Source: Pseudomonas sp. HR96 (lineage in GTDB: Bacteria > Pseudomonadota > Gammaproteobacteria > Pseudomonadales > Pseudomonadaceae). From it: a DNA stretch of 64,000 nucleotides. The notes under the pieces are model-generated. The model did no database searches. It saw only the letters and a list, made by a program, of their open reading frames with translations, and was not told where the DNA came from. The stretch spans positions 1 to 64,000 of the forward strand of contig NZ_CP139141.1 of assembly GCF_034059295.1 (NCBI RefSeq). Direction: 5' to 3'. Of this stretch, positions 9,991-18,601 are shown piece after piece (position 1 is the stretch's first letter; every line of letters begins with the position of its first letter). The translations under genes and the position numbers were made by a program.

Positions 9991-11924
9991 AGGGAAGGCT
10001 CATGCCGTTGAGTCGCCTGCAACGCCGCCAGCAGCAGCCGCTGGTACAACTCTTCGCGCAACCCCTGCGGCTGGGCCAGCTCCATGCGCAGCAGCTGCGC
10101 CGGGTACAGCTCGGCCGACGGCGCATCCAGCGCCGCCTTGCCCAGGTCGAACAGCTCGCTGAGCTTGAACTTGCTCTTGAGCCAGTTCAGCGCGCGCAAC
10201 AGATCACGCTCCTCCAGGCTGAAATCGCAACCCAGCGGGTACTCGACGAACAAGGTCGGGTGGCGCCCGGCGATTACCTGCAGCACCTGCGGCGTGTTGT
10301 CGGCAAAGCGCGGGTCGAGCTTGAAGTCGCGCGGCAGTTTGCCGGCCGCCTGCGCCTGGCCGATCAAACCGTGCTGAAAGCGCGAATCGCTGATGTTGAT
10401 CAAGGCTTCGACGACTTGGGCGTCGGTCTTGCCGCGCAGGTCGGCGATGCCGTACTCGGTCACCACAATGTCGCGCAGATGGCGCGGGATGGTGCAGTGG
10501 CCGTAGTCCCAGACGATGTTGGAAGTCACCACCCCGGCGCTCTCGCGCCAACTGCGCAGGATCAACAGCGAGCGCGCGCCCTGCAGCGCATGCCCCTGGG
10601 CCACGAAGTTGTACTGCCCGCCGACGCCGCTGAGCACTCGGCCGTCTTGCAGTTGATCGGAAACCGCCGCGCCCAGTAGGGTGACGGTGAACGCGGTATT
10701 GACGAAGCGGGCGTCGCGACGTTGCAGACGCTTGAGCGCTTCATCGCCATACAGCTCGTTGATGTAGCTGATGGCGCACATGTCGAAGGCCCGGCGCGCC
10801 GCTAGCGGCATCTCGTTGAGCCGCTGGTAGAAGCTCTGCGGGCCGAGGAAGAACCCGCCATGGATGCACACCCCATCCACCTCGGCGGCTTCATCGAGGA
10901 TGCCGGCATTGGCCGCAGCCTGGCGGCCGATGTCCGGGTACACCTTGCGCCGCACCACCCCGGCATCGGCCAGCACCAGCAGGCCGTTGACCAGCATTTC
11001 GCTGCACCCGTACAGGCCTGCGGCAAACGGCTCGACCCCGCCTTCGCGGGCGATCAGTTCCTTCCAGGGCAGCAGGTCCATTTCTTCGAGCAGCGCGCGA
11101 TAGCCCGGGTTGTCGGCCTGACGCGCCAGCAAGGCGGCGCTCAGGGCGTCGCCCATCGAGCCGATGCCGATCTGCAGGGTGCCACCATCGCGGATCAGGC
11201 TGCTGGCGTGCAGGCCGATGAAATGGTCCTGGACACTGACCGGCATGTTCGGCGTGGCGAACAGCCGCGTGGTTTCCGGCTCGTCGAGCAGCAGGTCGAA
11301 CACCTCGCGGGGCACCTCGCTGCTGCCGGGCATATAGGGCAACTCGGTATGGACCTGGCCGAGCACGAGAATGGTCTCGCCGGCGGCGCGGCGTTCGGCC
11401 AGCAGCGGCAGCAGGTCCAGGGTGATGTCGGGGTTGCAGCTCAGGCTCAGCCGGTCGGGCTGGCTCGGGTCGGCAGCCACCAGCTGTGCCACCAGGTTCA
11501 GGCCCTTGGCGTTGATGTCGCGGGCGACGTGGCTGTAGTTGCTGCTGACATAGCTCTGCTGCGCGCTGTGACTGCCCAGCAGGCTGCCGGGCTGCATGAA
11601 GAACTGCTCCACGCGCACGTTGGCGGGCAGGCTGTCGGCGCGCAGGTCGGCGAGGTAATCGAGCTCCAGGGTGTCGCCGAACACTCGCTGCACGAAGGGC
11701 TCGAGAAAGCGCCGGTGCAGGCCATCGCCCAGGGCGGGGCGGCCCAGGCTCAGGGCGGTGTAGAGGGTCAGCTGGCGTTCGGGCAATTGCTTGATCCGGG
11801 CGTATAGCGCATTGACGAAGCGGTTGGGCTTGCCCAGCCCCAGTGGCATGCCCAGGTGAATGTGGGCAGGCAGGCGGGCCAGCACCTCTTCAACGGCGCG
11901 GTCGATCGAGCAGGTTTGCGGCAT
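9987..11924 (-). CDS. Acetyl-CoA hydrolase/CoA-transferase family protein
   Basis: A 645-residue protein of the acetyl-CoA hydrolase/transferase superfamily, which moves or hydrolyses CoA thioesters through a glutamyl-CoA intermediate. The C-terminal domain carries the family motif VVTEYGIADLRGKT with the expected active-site Glu, preceded by GGQYNFVAQGHALQGARS. It is longer than the usual 500-residue enzyme, as in other pseudomonads. The longest frame begins 21 codons earlier; AGGA at 8 nt before the ATG at 11924 decides the start. The acyl substrate cannot be told from sequence. Its stop lies within the right edge of the REP pair. Confidence 0.85.
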   Translation of the reverse strand: MPQTCSIDRAVEEVLARLPAHIHLGMPLGLGKPNRFVNALYARIKQLPERQLTLYTALSLGRPALGDGLHRRFLEPFVQRVFGDTLELDYLADLRADSLPANVRVEQFFMQPGSLLGSHSAQQSYVSSNYSHVARDINAKGLNLVAQLVAADPSQPDRLSLSCNPDITLDLLPLLAERRAAGETILVLGQVHTELPYMPGSSEVPREVFDLLLDEPETTRLFATPNMPVSVQDHFIGLHASSLIRDGGTLQIGIGSMGDALSAALLARQADNPGYRALLEEMDLLPWKELIAREGGVEPFAAGLYGCSEMLVNGLLVLADAGVVRRKVYPDIGRQAAANAGILDEAAEVDGVCIHGGFFLGPQSFYQRLNEMPLAARRAFDMCAISYINELYGDEALKRLQRRDARFVNTAFTVTLLGAAVSDQLQDGRVLSGVGGQYNFVAQGHALQGARSLLILRSWRESAGVVTSNIVWDYGHCTIPRHLRDIVVTEYGIADLRGKTDAQVVEALINISDSRFQHGLIGQAQAAGKLPRDFKLDPRFADNTPQVLQVIAGRHPTLFVEYPLGCDFSLEERDLLRALNWLKSKFKLSELFDLGKAALDAPSAELYPAQLLRMELAQPQGLREELYQRLLLAALQATQRHEPSL

Positions 11925-12097
11925 CGAGATCATCCTGAAAGCTGTGCAGTGAAAGTAGGACCTTGCTGCCCCGGATTCACTCCTCATGGCGATATTATTT
12001 CAGCAGGTTTCTACAGCTAGGCAGGGTAGCGCTTGCGCAGGAAACTGGCGCCCTACTCGCCATTTTCTGCGCAACAATGCCGTATCAGGAAGCCACC

Positions 12098-12604
12098 ATG
12101 AAGCTCACGACCCGCCTCGCCATCGCCACCGACGCCCAAGCCATTTCCACCCTGCTGCTCGCCAATGCGGCGGCCAAGGGTGGCGCGCTCTACGGCGACT
12201 GGTCCCTGGCAGTGGTACGCGCCTGGATTGCCAGCGACGCCTGCGTGGTGCTGGCCTTCGAAGGCGACAACCTGGCCGGGGTGCTGTTCACCGATCACCC
12301 GGGAGCGGCGGCGGCGCCACCGGTGCTGGCCGCCCTGCAAGTATGGCCGGCCAAGCCGGGCAGCTACATCTACGGCCCGGTATGCGTGGCCGAGGCGTAC
12401 CGCGGCCAGGGCATCTTCGAGCTGCTGCTCAACCGCCTGGCGCTGACCATGAAAGGCCGCGAGGGGGTGCTCTTCATTGCCCGGGACAACAAGCGCTCCC
12501 TGCGTGCCCACCAGCGCATGGGCATGCAGGAGCGCGCCTCGTTCGAGCTCGAAGGCAAGGCCTATGCGGTGCTGACCTACAACGGCGCGCGCACGCCGGC
12601 CTGA
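12098..12604 (+). CDS. GNAT-family N-acetyltransferase
   Basis: A 168-residue acetyltransferase. The acetyl-CoA loop is in VAEAYRGQGIFELLLNRL (about residues 95-112, R-x-x-G-x-G/A type), followed by FIARDNKRSLRAHQRMGMQE, the usual beta5-alpha4 segment. AGGAA lies 6 nt before the ATG at 12098, so earlier in-frame starts are rejected. It is convergent with pauR, with only 9 nt between stops. The acceptor substrate is unknown; its place beside pauR could hint at a polyamine or amino acid but this is inference. Confidence 0.82.
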   Translation: MKLTTRLAIATDAQAISTLLLANAAAKGGALYGDWSLAVVRAWIASDACVVLAFEGDNLAGVLFTDHPGAAAAPPVLAALQVWPAKPGSYIYGPVCVAEAYRGQGIFELLLNRLALTMKGREGVLFIARDNKRSLRAHQRMGMQERASFELEGKAYAVLTYNGARTPA

Positions 12605-12613
12605 GCACCGGGC

Positions 12614-13162
12614 CTAGAAGTTCGCCGGAGTGGCCGCACTGATCAGCCGGGCCGGGGCTTCGAACGGATTGCGAAAGCGATGCGGCTTGGAGCTCTCGAA
12701 GTAGTAGCTGTCGCCGGCTTCGAGGACGAAGGTTTCAAGCCCCACCACCAGCTCCAGCTTGCCCTCGACCAGAATGCCGGTTTCCTCACCTTCGTGGGTG
12801 AGCATCTCCTCGCCGGTGTCAGCGCCCGGCGGGTAGATCTCGTTGAGAAAGGCGATGGCCCGGCTCGGGTGCGCCTTGCCGACCAGCTTCATGGTCACCG
12901 CGCCGTCGGAGATGTCGATCAGCTCGTGGGCCTTGTAGACGATCTGCGTGGGGTTTTCCGGCTGCAATTCTTCGGAAAAGAATTCCACCATGGACATTGG
13001 AATGCCGCCCAGCACCTTGCGCAATGAGCTGATCGAGGGGCTCACGCTGTTTTTCTCGATCATCGAGATGGTGCTGTTGGTAACGCCCGCGCGTTTGGCG
13101 AGCTCACGCTGGGACAAACCCTTGAGTTTGCGAATGGCTTGCAGTCGGTCACCGACGTCCAA
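12614..13162 (-). CDS. pauR: XRE/cupin transcriptional regulator of polyamine catabolism (PauR/PuuR-like)
   Basis: A 182-residue protein with an N-terminal HTH_3 domain (residues about 4-58: GLSQRELAKRAGVTNSTISMIEKN) and a C-terminal cupin sensor domain (about 105-178). This architecture is that of PuuR of E. coli and PauR of P. aeruginosa, the polyamine-responsive repressor of the pau genes; in PAO1 pauR also lies beside dadX. No ATG fits: the conserved protein starts at LDVGDRLQAIRKL, and the codon is TTG at 13162 with GGAGGA upstream. The frame is open far upstream by chance. A PauB-like oxidase is encoded nearby (16807). Confidence 0.87.
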   Translation of the reverse strand: MDVGDRLQAIRKLKGLSQRELAKRAGVTNSTISMIEKNSVSPSISSLRKVLGGIPMSMVEFFSEELQPENPTQIVYKAHELIDISDGAVTMKLVGKAHPSRAIAFLNEIYPPGADTGEEMLTHEGEETGILVEGKLELVVGLETFVLEAGDSYYFESSKPHRFRNPFEAPARLISAATPANF

Positions 13163-13179
13163 TGATGGAGTCCTCCGGG

Positions 13180-13193
13180 CATTCAAGTGAATG
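13180..13193. promoter_or_regulatory. Short palindrome upstream of pauR
   Basis: CATTCA-AG-TGAATG, a perfect 6-2-6 inverted repeat 18 nt upstream of the TTG start, lies directly beyond the Shine-Dalgarno sequence. It is a reasonable autoregulatory operator for an XRE-family dimer, but no experimental box was compared. Confidence 0.35.
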
Positions 13194-13266
13194 TGAATCG
13201 AAGGTTTATCATGGCAACAGTGTTCGATATTTACAACAAGCGACAATTTCAGTCGCAAGCTCAGGC

Positions 13267-14334
13267 TCAGGAATAGATCAAGGGCACCCGGCGCAGGTTG
13301 CAGAAGATCTGGTACGGGATGGTGCCTGCCGCCTGGGCCACGTCGCTGGCCAGAATGTGCTTGCCCCACAGCTCCACCGGGCTGCCGACCCCGGCCTGGG
13401 GCACGTCGGTCAGGTCGATGCACAGCATGTCCATCGACACCCGGCCCAGCAGCTGGCTGCGCTGCCCTGCCACCAGCACCGGGGTGCCGGTGGGCGCCAG
13501 GCGCGGATAGCCGTCGGCATAGCCCATGGCGACCACACCGATGCGGCTGGGCCGCTGGGTCACGAACCTGGCGCCATAACCCACGGGCTCGCCGGCGGCC
13601 AGTTCCTGCACGCAGATGACCTTGGACTCCAGGGTCATTACCGGCTGTAACAAGGCGGCCTGAGCCTGTGATTCTTCGAAGGGGGTGGCGCCATACAGCA
13701 TGATGCCCGGGCGTACCCAGTCGCTGGGCACCTGCGGCCAGCCAAGCACGGCCGGTGAGTTGCGCAGGCTGACCTCGCCCTCGAGACCTTGTCGGGCCGA
13801 CTGGAACACGGCCACCTGATCGGTACTGGCAGAACAGTCCAGCTCGTCGGCACGGGCGAAATGGCTCATCAGGACGATCCGGCCGACCTTCCCGCTGGCC
13901 TGCAGGCGCTGGTAGGCCGGTCGGTAATCATGCGGCTGCAAGCCCACCCGATGCATGCCGGAGTCGAGCTTGAGCCACAGGTTCAACGGCTTGCCCACGG
14001 CCGTGCGTTCGATGGCCTCGATCTGCCACAGCGAATGCACCGCACACCAGAGGTCATGCTCGACGATCAGCGCCAGCTCGTCGGCCTCGAAGAAGCCTTC
14101 GAGCAACAGGATGGGCGCGCGGACTCCGGCGGCACGCAGCTCCAGGGCCTCCTCGATGCAGGCCACGGCGAAACCATCGGCTTCGGCCTGCAACGCCTGG
14201 GCGCAGCGTACCGCGCCATGCCCGTAGGCATCGGCCTTGAGCACGGCGAGCGCGCGGGCGCCGCTCAGTTCACGGGCCAGGCGGTAGTTATGACGCAGCG
14301 CTTGCAGGTCGATCAGGGCACGGGCAGGACGCAT
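13267..14334 (-). CDS. dadX: Catabolic alanine racemase DadX
   Basis: A 355-residue fold-type III PLP enzyme interconverting L- and D-alanine. The PLP lysine is K33 in [10 protein letters not shown]; the catalytic Tyr region is [13 protein letters not shown]. The ATG at 14334 matches the family N-terminus [17 protein letters not shown]; the longest frame runs 29 codons further into the dadA spacer. The gene follows dadA by 49 nt on the same strand, as in the dad operon, where DadX feeds D-alanine to DadA. In P. aeruginosa a RidA-family gene sits in this operon; here dadX follows dadA directly. Confidence 0.95.
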   Translation of the reverse strand: MRPARALIDLQALRHNYRLARELSGARALAVLKADAYGHGAVRCAQALQAEADGFAVACIEEALELRAAGVRAPILLLEGFFEADELALIVEHDLWCAVHSLWQIEAIERTAVGKPLNLWLKLDSGMHRVGLQPHDYRPAYQRLQASGKVGRIVLMSHFARADELDCSASTDQVAVFQSARQGLEGEVSLRNSPAVLGWPQVPSDWVRPGIMLYGATPFEESQAQAALLQPVMTLESKVICVQELAAGEPVGYGARFVTQRPSRIGVVAMGYADGYPRLAPTGTPVLVAGQRSQLLGRVSMDMLCIDLTDVPQAGVGSPVELWGKHILASDVAQAAGTIPYQIFCNLRRVPLIYS

Positions 14335-14383
14335 GACACGGGTTTCCGGACAAGAAGTGAGGGTGAGCGAGCTGTCAGCGCGG

Positions 14384-15685
14384 TTACGAGTGCGCGGGCG
14401 CCGGGCTGCCGTGCCGGGCACTCGCCTGGGCGTTGCCGTAGCGGGAAATATCCAGGCCCTCGGCGCTGATCTGCGGCTTTTTACGCGCCATCAGGTCGGC
14501 AAGCAAGCGCCCCGAGCCGCAGGCCATGGTCCAGCCCAGGGTGCCGTGGCCAGTATTGAGGAACAGATTGGCGAAGCGGGTGGCGCCAACGATCGGGGTG
14601 CCGTCCGGAGTGGTCGGGCGCAGGCCGGTCCAGAAGCTGGCCTGGGCCAGGTCGCCGCCCTGTGGATAAAGATCGTTGACGATCATTTCCAGGGTCTCGC
14701 GGCGACGCGGGTTCAGGCTCAGGTCGAACCCGGCGATTTCCGCCATGCCGCCGACTCGGATGCGCTGGTCGAAACGGGTGATGGCGACCTTGTAGGTTTC
14801 ATCGAGAATCGTCGAGGTCGGTGCCATCGCCGGGTTGCTGATCGGCACGGTCAGCGAGTAGCCCTTGAGCGGGTACACCGGCGCCTTGATGCCCAGCGGC
14901 TTGAGCATCTGCGGCGAGTAGCTGCCCAACGCCAGCACATAACGGTCAGCCGTTTCGAGCTTGCCGTCGATCCACACGCCGTTGATGCGGTCGCCGGCGA
15001 AATCCAGGCGCTCGATGGCCTGGCCGAAGCGAAACTCCACCCCCAGCTGCACGGCCATCTGCGCCAGGCGGGTGGTGAATATCTGGCAGTCGCCGGTCTG
15101 GTCGTTGGGCAGGCGCAGGGCACCGGCAAGAATGTCGGTGACCTGGGCCAGCGCCGGCTCGACGCGGGCAATGCCGGCGCGGTCAAGCAGCTCGAACGGC
15201 ACGCCCGACTGTTCGAGCACGGCGATGTCCTTGGCGGCGTTGTCGAGCTGCGCCTGGGTGCGGAACAGCTGGGTGGTACCCAGGGTGCGGCCCTCGTAGG
15301 CGATACCGGTTTCGGCGCGCAGTTCGTCGAGGCAGTCGCGGCTGTACTCGGACAGGCGCACCATGCGCTCCTTGTTCACCGCGTAGCGGCTGGCGGTGCA
15401 ATTGCGCAGCATCTGCGCCATCCACAGGTATTGGTCAACGTCGCCGGTGGCTTTGATAGCCAATGGCGCGTGGCGCTCGAGCAGCCATTTGATCGCCTTG
15501 AGCGGCACGCCCGGGGCAGCCCAGGGCGAGGCATAGCCTGGCGAGACCTGGCCGGCGTTGGCGAAGCTGGTTTCCATGGCCACGGCCGGCTGACGGTCGA
15601 CCACTACCACCTCGCAACCCTGACGGGCCAGATAATAGGCCGTGGCGGTGCCGATCACGCCGCTGCCAAGCACCAGAACTCGCAT
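14384..15685 (-). CDS. dadA: D-amino acid dehydrogenase, small subunit type
   Basis: A 433-residue FAD enzyme of the inner membrane that oxidises D-alanine (and other D-amino acids) to the 2-oxo acid, passing electrons to the respiratory chain. The N-terminus is a dinucleotide-binding motif, [20 protein letters not shown]; other family features are [20 protein letters not shown] and the C-terminal [16 protein letters not shown]. The start at 15685 is set by the Rossmann motif beginning at residue 2. It is first gene of dadA-dadX and divergent from the Lrp-type regulator. Confidence 0.96.
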   Translation of the reverse strand: MRVLVLGSGVIGTATAYYLARQGCEVVVVDRQPAVAMETSFANAGQVSPGYASPWAAPGVPLKAIKWLLERHAPLAIKATGDVDQYLWMAQMLRNCTASRYAVNKERMVRLSEYSRDCLDELRAETGIAYEGRTLGTTQLFRTQAQLDNAAKDIAVLEQSGVPFELLDRAGIARVEPALAQVTDILAGALRLPNDQTGDCQIFTTRLAQMAVQLGVEFRFGQAIERLDFAGDRINGVWIDGKLETADRYVLALGSYSPQMLKPLGIKAPVYPLKGYSLTVPISNPAMAPTSTILDETYKVAITRFDQRIRVGGMAEIAGFDLSLNPRRRETLEMIVNDLYPQGGDLAQASFWTGLRPTTPDGTPIVGATRFANLFLNTGHGTLGWTMACGSGRLLADLMARKKPQISAEGLDISRYGNAQASARHGSPAPAHS

Positions 15686-15790
15686 ATTCAACCCTCGACG
15701 CGGATATCCGCTGACCTTAAGTGTGCAAACACAGAATGTGGGCAGTGTATTGAAGAAGAGGCAGTGCTTTTCACTGTATGCATGGCTATA

Positions 15791-15812
15791 TTTGGCGAGA
15801 ATTCTCGGCAAA
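15791..15812. promoter_or_regulatory. Near-perfect 22 bp palindrome in the dadA-lrp spacer (candidate Lrp/DadR operator)
   Basis: TTTG-g-CGAGAATTCTCG-g-CAAA is self-complementary except at one symmetric pair. It is centred on GAATTC, 27 nt before the regulator start and about 105 nt before dadA. Lrp/AsnC proteins bind such palindromes, so this is the likely L-alanine-responsive site. Confidence 0.5.
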
Positions 15813-15839
15813 ATCGCCTTTTATGGAGGGGCATCGCCT

Positions 15840-16328
15840 GTGCGTACCCAGCATCAGAGCAAGCGCGAACTCGACAAGATCGATCGCAGCATCCTGCGCA
15901 TCCTGCAGGCCGACGGGCGCATCTCGTTCACTGAACTGGGCGAGAAGGTCGGCCTCTCGACCACCCCCTGCACCGAGCGGGTCCGGCGCCTGGAACGCGA
16001 AGGCATCATCATGGGCTACAACGCCCGCCTCAACCCGCAGCACCTGAAGGGTAGCCTGCTGGTCTTCGTCGAGATCAGCCTGGACTACAAATCCGGCGAC
16101 ACTTTCGAGGAATTCCGCCGGGCGGTGCTGAAACTACCCCACGTACTGGAGTGTCATCTTGTTTCAGGGCATTTCGATTATCTGGTGAAGGCGCGCATCT
16201 CGGAAATGGCCTCGTACCGCAAGCTGCTGGGCGACATTCTGTTGAAGCTGCCCCATGTGCGCGAGTCGAAAAGCTACATCGTGATGGAAGAGGTAAAGGA
16301 AAGCCTCAACCTGCCGATACCGGATTAG
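15840..16328 (+). CDS. lrp: Lrp/AsnC-family regulator of the dad operon (DadR)
   Basis: A 162-residue Lrp-type protein with an N-terminal HTH (LDKIDRSILRILQADGRISFTELGEKVGLS) and a C-terminal RAM/ligand domain (LVFVEISLDYKSGDTFEEF through LECHLVSGHFDYLVKA). In Pseudomonas the divergent Lrp homologue activates dadAX with L-alanine. The start is GTG at 15840 with GGAGG 10 nt upstream. The frame is open upstream through the spacer, but that part contains the palindrome and lacks family sequence. Confidence 0.92.
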   Translation: MRTQHQSKRELDKIDRSILRILQADGRISFTELGEKVGLSTTPCTERVRRLEREGIIMGYNARLNPQHLKGSLLVFVEISLDYKSGDTFEEFRRAVLKLPHVLECHLVSGHFDYLVKARISEMASYRKLLGDILLKLPHVRESKSYIVMEEVKESLNLPIPD

Positions 16329-16346
16329 AGACCTTGCGTGACGGGG

Positions 16347-16700
16347 TCAGACCAGCACCTGACGGGTACTGGCGATCAGCTTGTGAATCTGGGTTTCGAC
16401 CTGCGGATCGATCATCTGCGCCGGCCGCCGGCCATTCGGGCACGGCAGGCGCGGGGTGGTACCAAACAGGCGGCAGATCAACGGGCGCTCTTCGTATACC
16501 GTGCAGCCCTGCGGGCCGAGATGGACGCAATTGAGCTCGGCCAGCGCGGCGTCCTGTTCGGCGGCGGTCTTGCGCGGCAGGCGGGCCATCTCCTCGGCGG
16601 AGGTGGTCACCGGCCCGCAGCAGTCGTGACAGCCCGGCACACAGTCGAACGAAGGGATCTGCTCACGCAGGAAATAGATTTTGTGACGATTGCAGCTCAT
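16347..16700 (-). CDS. YkgJ-type cysteine-cluster protein
   Basis: A 117-residue cytoplasmic protein with the conserved cysteine arrangement of the zinc/iron-chelating CxxxCxxCC family (PF03692): CVPGCHDCCG near residues 20-29, then C at LNCVHLG, GCTVYEERPLICRLFG and LPCPNGRRP. It probably binds a metal or Fe-S cluster; the biological role is unknown. The start at 16700 (MSCNRHKIYF) is the conserved N-terminus. It is convergent with lrp and divergent from the PauB-like gene. Confidence 0.8.
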   Translation of the reverse strand: MSCNRHKIYFLREQIPSFDCVPGCHDCCGPVTTSAEEMARLPRKTAAEQDAALAELNCVHLGPQGCTVYEERPLICRLFGTTPRLPCPNGRRPAQMIDPQVETQIHKLIASTRQVLV

Positions 16701-16806
16701 GTGGGTTACCCGCGATACCGAGATGCATTCTGGCGCCAAGCGCCCCATGAAGGAAGCCTGGCTTATGCTCGGTAAATTGAAACCAGACACTACAGGTCAG
16801 GACGCG

Positions 16807-18117
16807 ATGAACGCCCAGGTCGAGTTACCCCGCAGCAGTCCCGACGCTCGCTCCTATTACGCAGCCAGCTGCGTCCTGCATTCGCCGCACCTGCCGCTGC
16901 AAGGGGAAACCCGCGCCGACGTCTGCGTGGTGGGCGGTGGGTTTTCCGGGCTCAATACCGCGATCGAGTTGGCCCAGCGCGGCCTCAGCGTGGTGTTGCT
17001 CGAAGCCCGCACCATTGGCTGGGGCGCCAGCGGACGCAATGGCGGGCAGCTGATCCGTGGCGTCGGTCACGGCCTGGAGCAGTTCACCCGGCATATCGGC
17101 AAGGAAGGCGTGCAGCAGATGAAGTTGATGGGCTTCGAAGCCGTCGACATCGTGCGCCAGCGTATCGAGCGGCATGCCATCGACTGCGACCTGCGCTGGG
17201 GCTACTGCGACCTGGCCAACAAGCCCGCCGGTTTCGAAGATCTCAAGCGCGAGGCCGAAGGGCTGCGCAAGCTTGGCTACAAACATGAGCTGCGCCTGGT
17301 GCAGCCCGTGCTGATGCGCAGCGTGGTCGGTTCGGACAACTATGCCGGCGGCCTCATCGATATGGGCTCGGGCCACCTGCACCCGCTCAATCTGGCGCTG
17401 GGCGAGGCGCGGGTGGCCGCCGAGCTGGGCGTACGCCTGCACGAGCATTCGGCGGTGACCCGCATCGAGTACGGGCCCGAGGTGCGGGTGCATACCGCTC
17501 AGGGCTGCGTCAAGGCTGCCCACCTGGTGCTGGGCTGCAACGCCCACATCAACAACCTCAATCCCGAGTTGTCAGGCAAGGTGCTGCCCGCCGGCAGCTA
17601 CATCATCGCCACCGAGCCGCTGAGCAAGGCGATGGTCAACGAGTTGCTGCCGCAGAACATGGCAGTCTGCGACCAACGGGTCGCCCTGGACTATTTCCGC
17701 CTGTCGGCCGACCGCCGCCTGCTGTTCGGCGGCGCCTGCCATTACTCGGGCCGCGACCCGGCGGATATCGCCGCCTACATGCGGCCAAAGATGCTCAAGG
17801 TGTTCCCGCAACTGGCCGACGCGCGCATCGACTACCAGTGGGGCGGCATGATCGGCATCGGCGCCAACCGCCTGCCGCAGATCGGCCGCCTCGCCGAGCA
17901 CCCCAACGTGTTCTACGCCCAGGCCTATTCGGGCCACGGCCTGAACGCCACCCACCTGGCCGGCAAACTGCTAGGCGAGGCCATCAGTGGCCAGGCCGGC
18001 GGCGGCTTCGAGCTGTTCGCCAAGGTGCCGCACCGCACTTTCCCGGGCGGCGAGCATCTGCGCTCGCCACTGCTGGCGTTGGGGATGTTGTGGCATCGGT
18101 TGAAAGAGTTGGTTTGA
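16807..18117 (+). CDS. FAD-dependent amine oxidoreductase (gamma-glutamylputrescine oxidase type, PauB/PuuB-like)
   Basis: A 436-residue DAO-family flavoprotein. The Rossmann motif ADVCVVGGGFSGLNTAIELAQRG (about residues 39-61) is followed by GWGASGRNGGQ, where the flavin ring binds in this family, and a C-terminal FAD segment with YAQAYSGHGLNATHLAGK. Homologues oxidise gamma-glutamyl-polyamines; in P. aeruginosa one PauB paralogue lies beside lrp. The start at 16807 has AGGTCAGGA upstream. The neighbourhood (pauR, dadAX) fits polyamine and amino acid use. The substrate is not proved by sequence. Confidence 0.85.
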   Translation: MNAQVELPRSSPDARSYYAASCVLHSPHLPLQGETRADVCVVGGGFSGLNTAIELAQRGLSVVLLEARTIGWGASGRNGGQLIRGVGHGLEQFTRHIGKEGVQQMKLMGFEAVDIVRQRIERHAIDCDLRWGYCDLANKPAGFEDLKREAEGLRKLGYKHELRLVQPVLMRSVVGSDNYAGGLIDMGSGHLHPLNLALGEARVAAELGVRLHEHSAVTRIEYGPEVRVHTAQGCVKAAHLVLGCNAHINNLNPELSGKVLPAGSYIIATEPLSKAMVNELLPQNMAVCDQRVALDYFRLSADRRLLFGGACHYSGRDPADIAAYMRPKMLKVFPQLADARIDYQWGGMIGIGANRLPQIGRLAEHPNVFYAQAYSGHGLNATHLAGKLLGEAISGQAGGGFELFAKVPHRTFPGGEHLRSPLLALGMLWHRLKELV

Positions 18118-18131
18118 TCTGCTGAAAAAAA

Positions 18132-18182
18132 CTCGGGGCTGCGCCCCTCCCACGTCCAATGTGGGAGGGGCGCAGCCCCGAG
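18132..18182. repeat. 22 bp perfect stem-loop, repeat family B and terminator
   Basis: The arms 18132-18153 and 18161-18182 are exact inverted copies (CTCGGGGCTGCGCCCCTCCC plus AC) with a 7 nt loop. AAAAAA lies just before it, giving a T-run on the minus strand. It stands between convergent genes, so it can end the DUF1127 transcript and the oxidase transcript. The half unit recurs at 46571-46590 and, shortened, at 30736-30762. Confidence 0.75.
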
Positions 18183-18192
18183 CTTTGGGTCT

Positions 18193-18432
18193 TCACTCCC
18201 GCCAGAACGGCTTCATCCCCTCCTGCAGCGCATCCACCTGGCTCAAGCCGATGTCGCGCAACTGATCGCTGTCCAGGCGCAACAGCTGGCGCCGCGTGCG
18301 GTAGCGCAGCCACAGCAGCTGCCACCGACTGAAGTGTGCCGCGGCGCCGGTCTTGCGCACCTTGGGCGCGGCGTTCAGCGCTTGCAGTTCTTGACCATGC
18401 AGTGCCAGGCGTACATCACTCAAGCCGTTCAT
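18193..18432 (-). CDS. DUF1127 domain protein
   Basis: A 79-residue basic protein whose C-terminal half carries the DUF1127 pattern: WLRYRTRRQLLRLDSDQLRDIGLSQ, then a short acidic/basic tail. Small proteins of this family bind RNA or modulate phosphate and stress responses in some alphaproteobacteria; no function is assured here. It is divergent from the MocR gene and shares a 169 nt spacer with it that holds three TACAGAT repeats. Confidence 0.8.
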   Translation of the reverse strand: MNGLSDVRLALHGQELQALNAAPKVRKTGAAAHFSRWQLLWLRYRTRRQLLRLDSDQLRDIGLSQVDALQEGMKPFWRE

Positions 18433-18490
18433 CTTTGATTCCCTCAGTGGATTGTCCCTGAACGAATCATGTGCTTAAGTTGCATTCCGT

Positions 18491-18571
18491 TACAGATTCA
18501 AAGACCGGCTATTTTTTTCATACAGATTTGCCAATGAAAGGCCTGAATGGCGATTTTTCGGCTGATCTGTA
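18491..18571. promoter_or_regulatory. Three TACAGAT repeats, candidate MocR operator
   Basis: TACAGATT occurs at 18491-18498 and again at 18521-18528, exactly 30 bp apart in the same orientation. A third copy in inverse orientation (GATCTGTA) is at 18564-18571. MocR/GabR/PdxR-type dimers bind direct repeats about three helical turns apart. The array ends 30 nt before the MocR start, and also lies in front of the divergent DUF1127 gene. Confidence 0.5.
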
Positions 18572-18601
18572 TTGCTTTCAACGCCCATCGGAGCGTACGC
18601 C

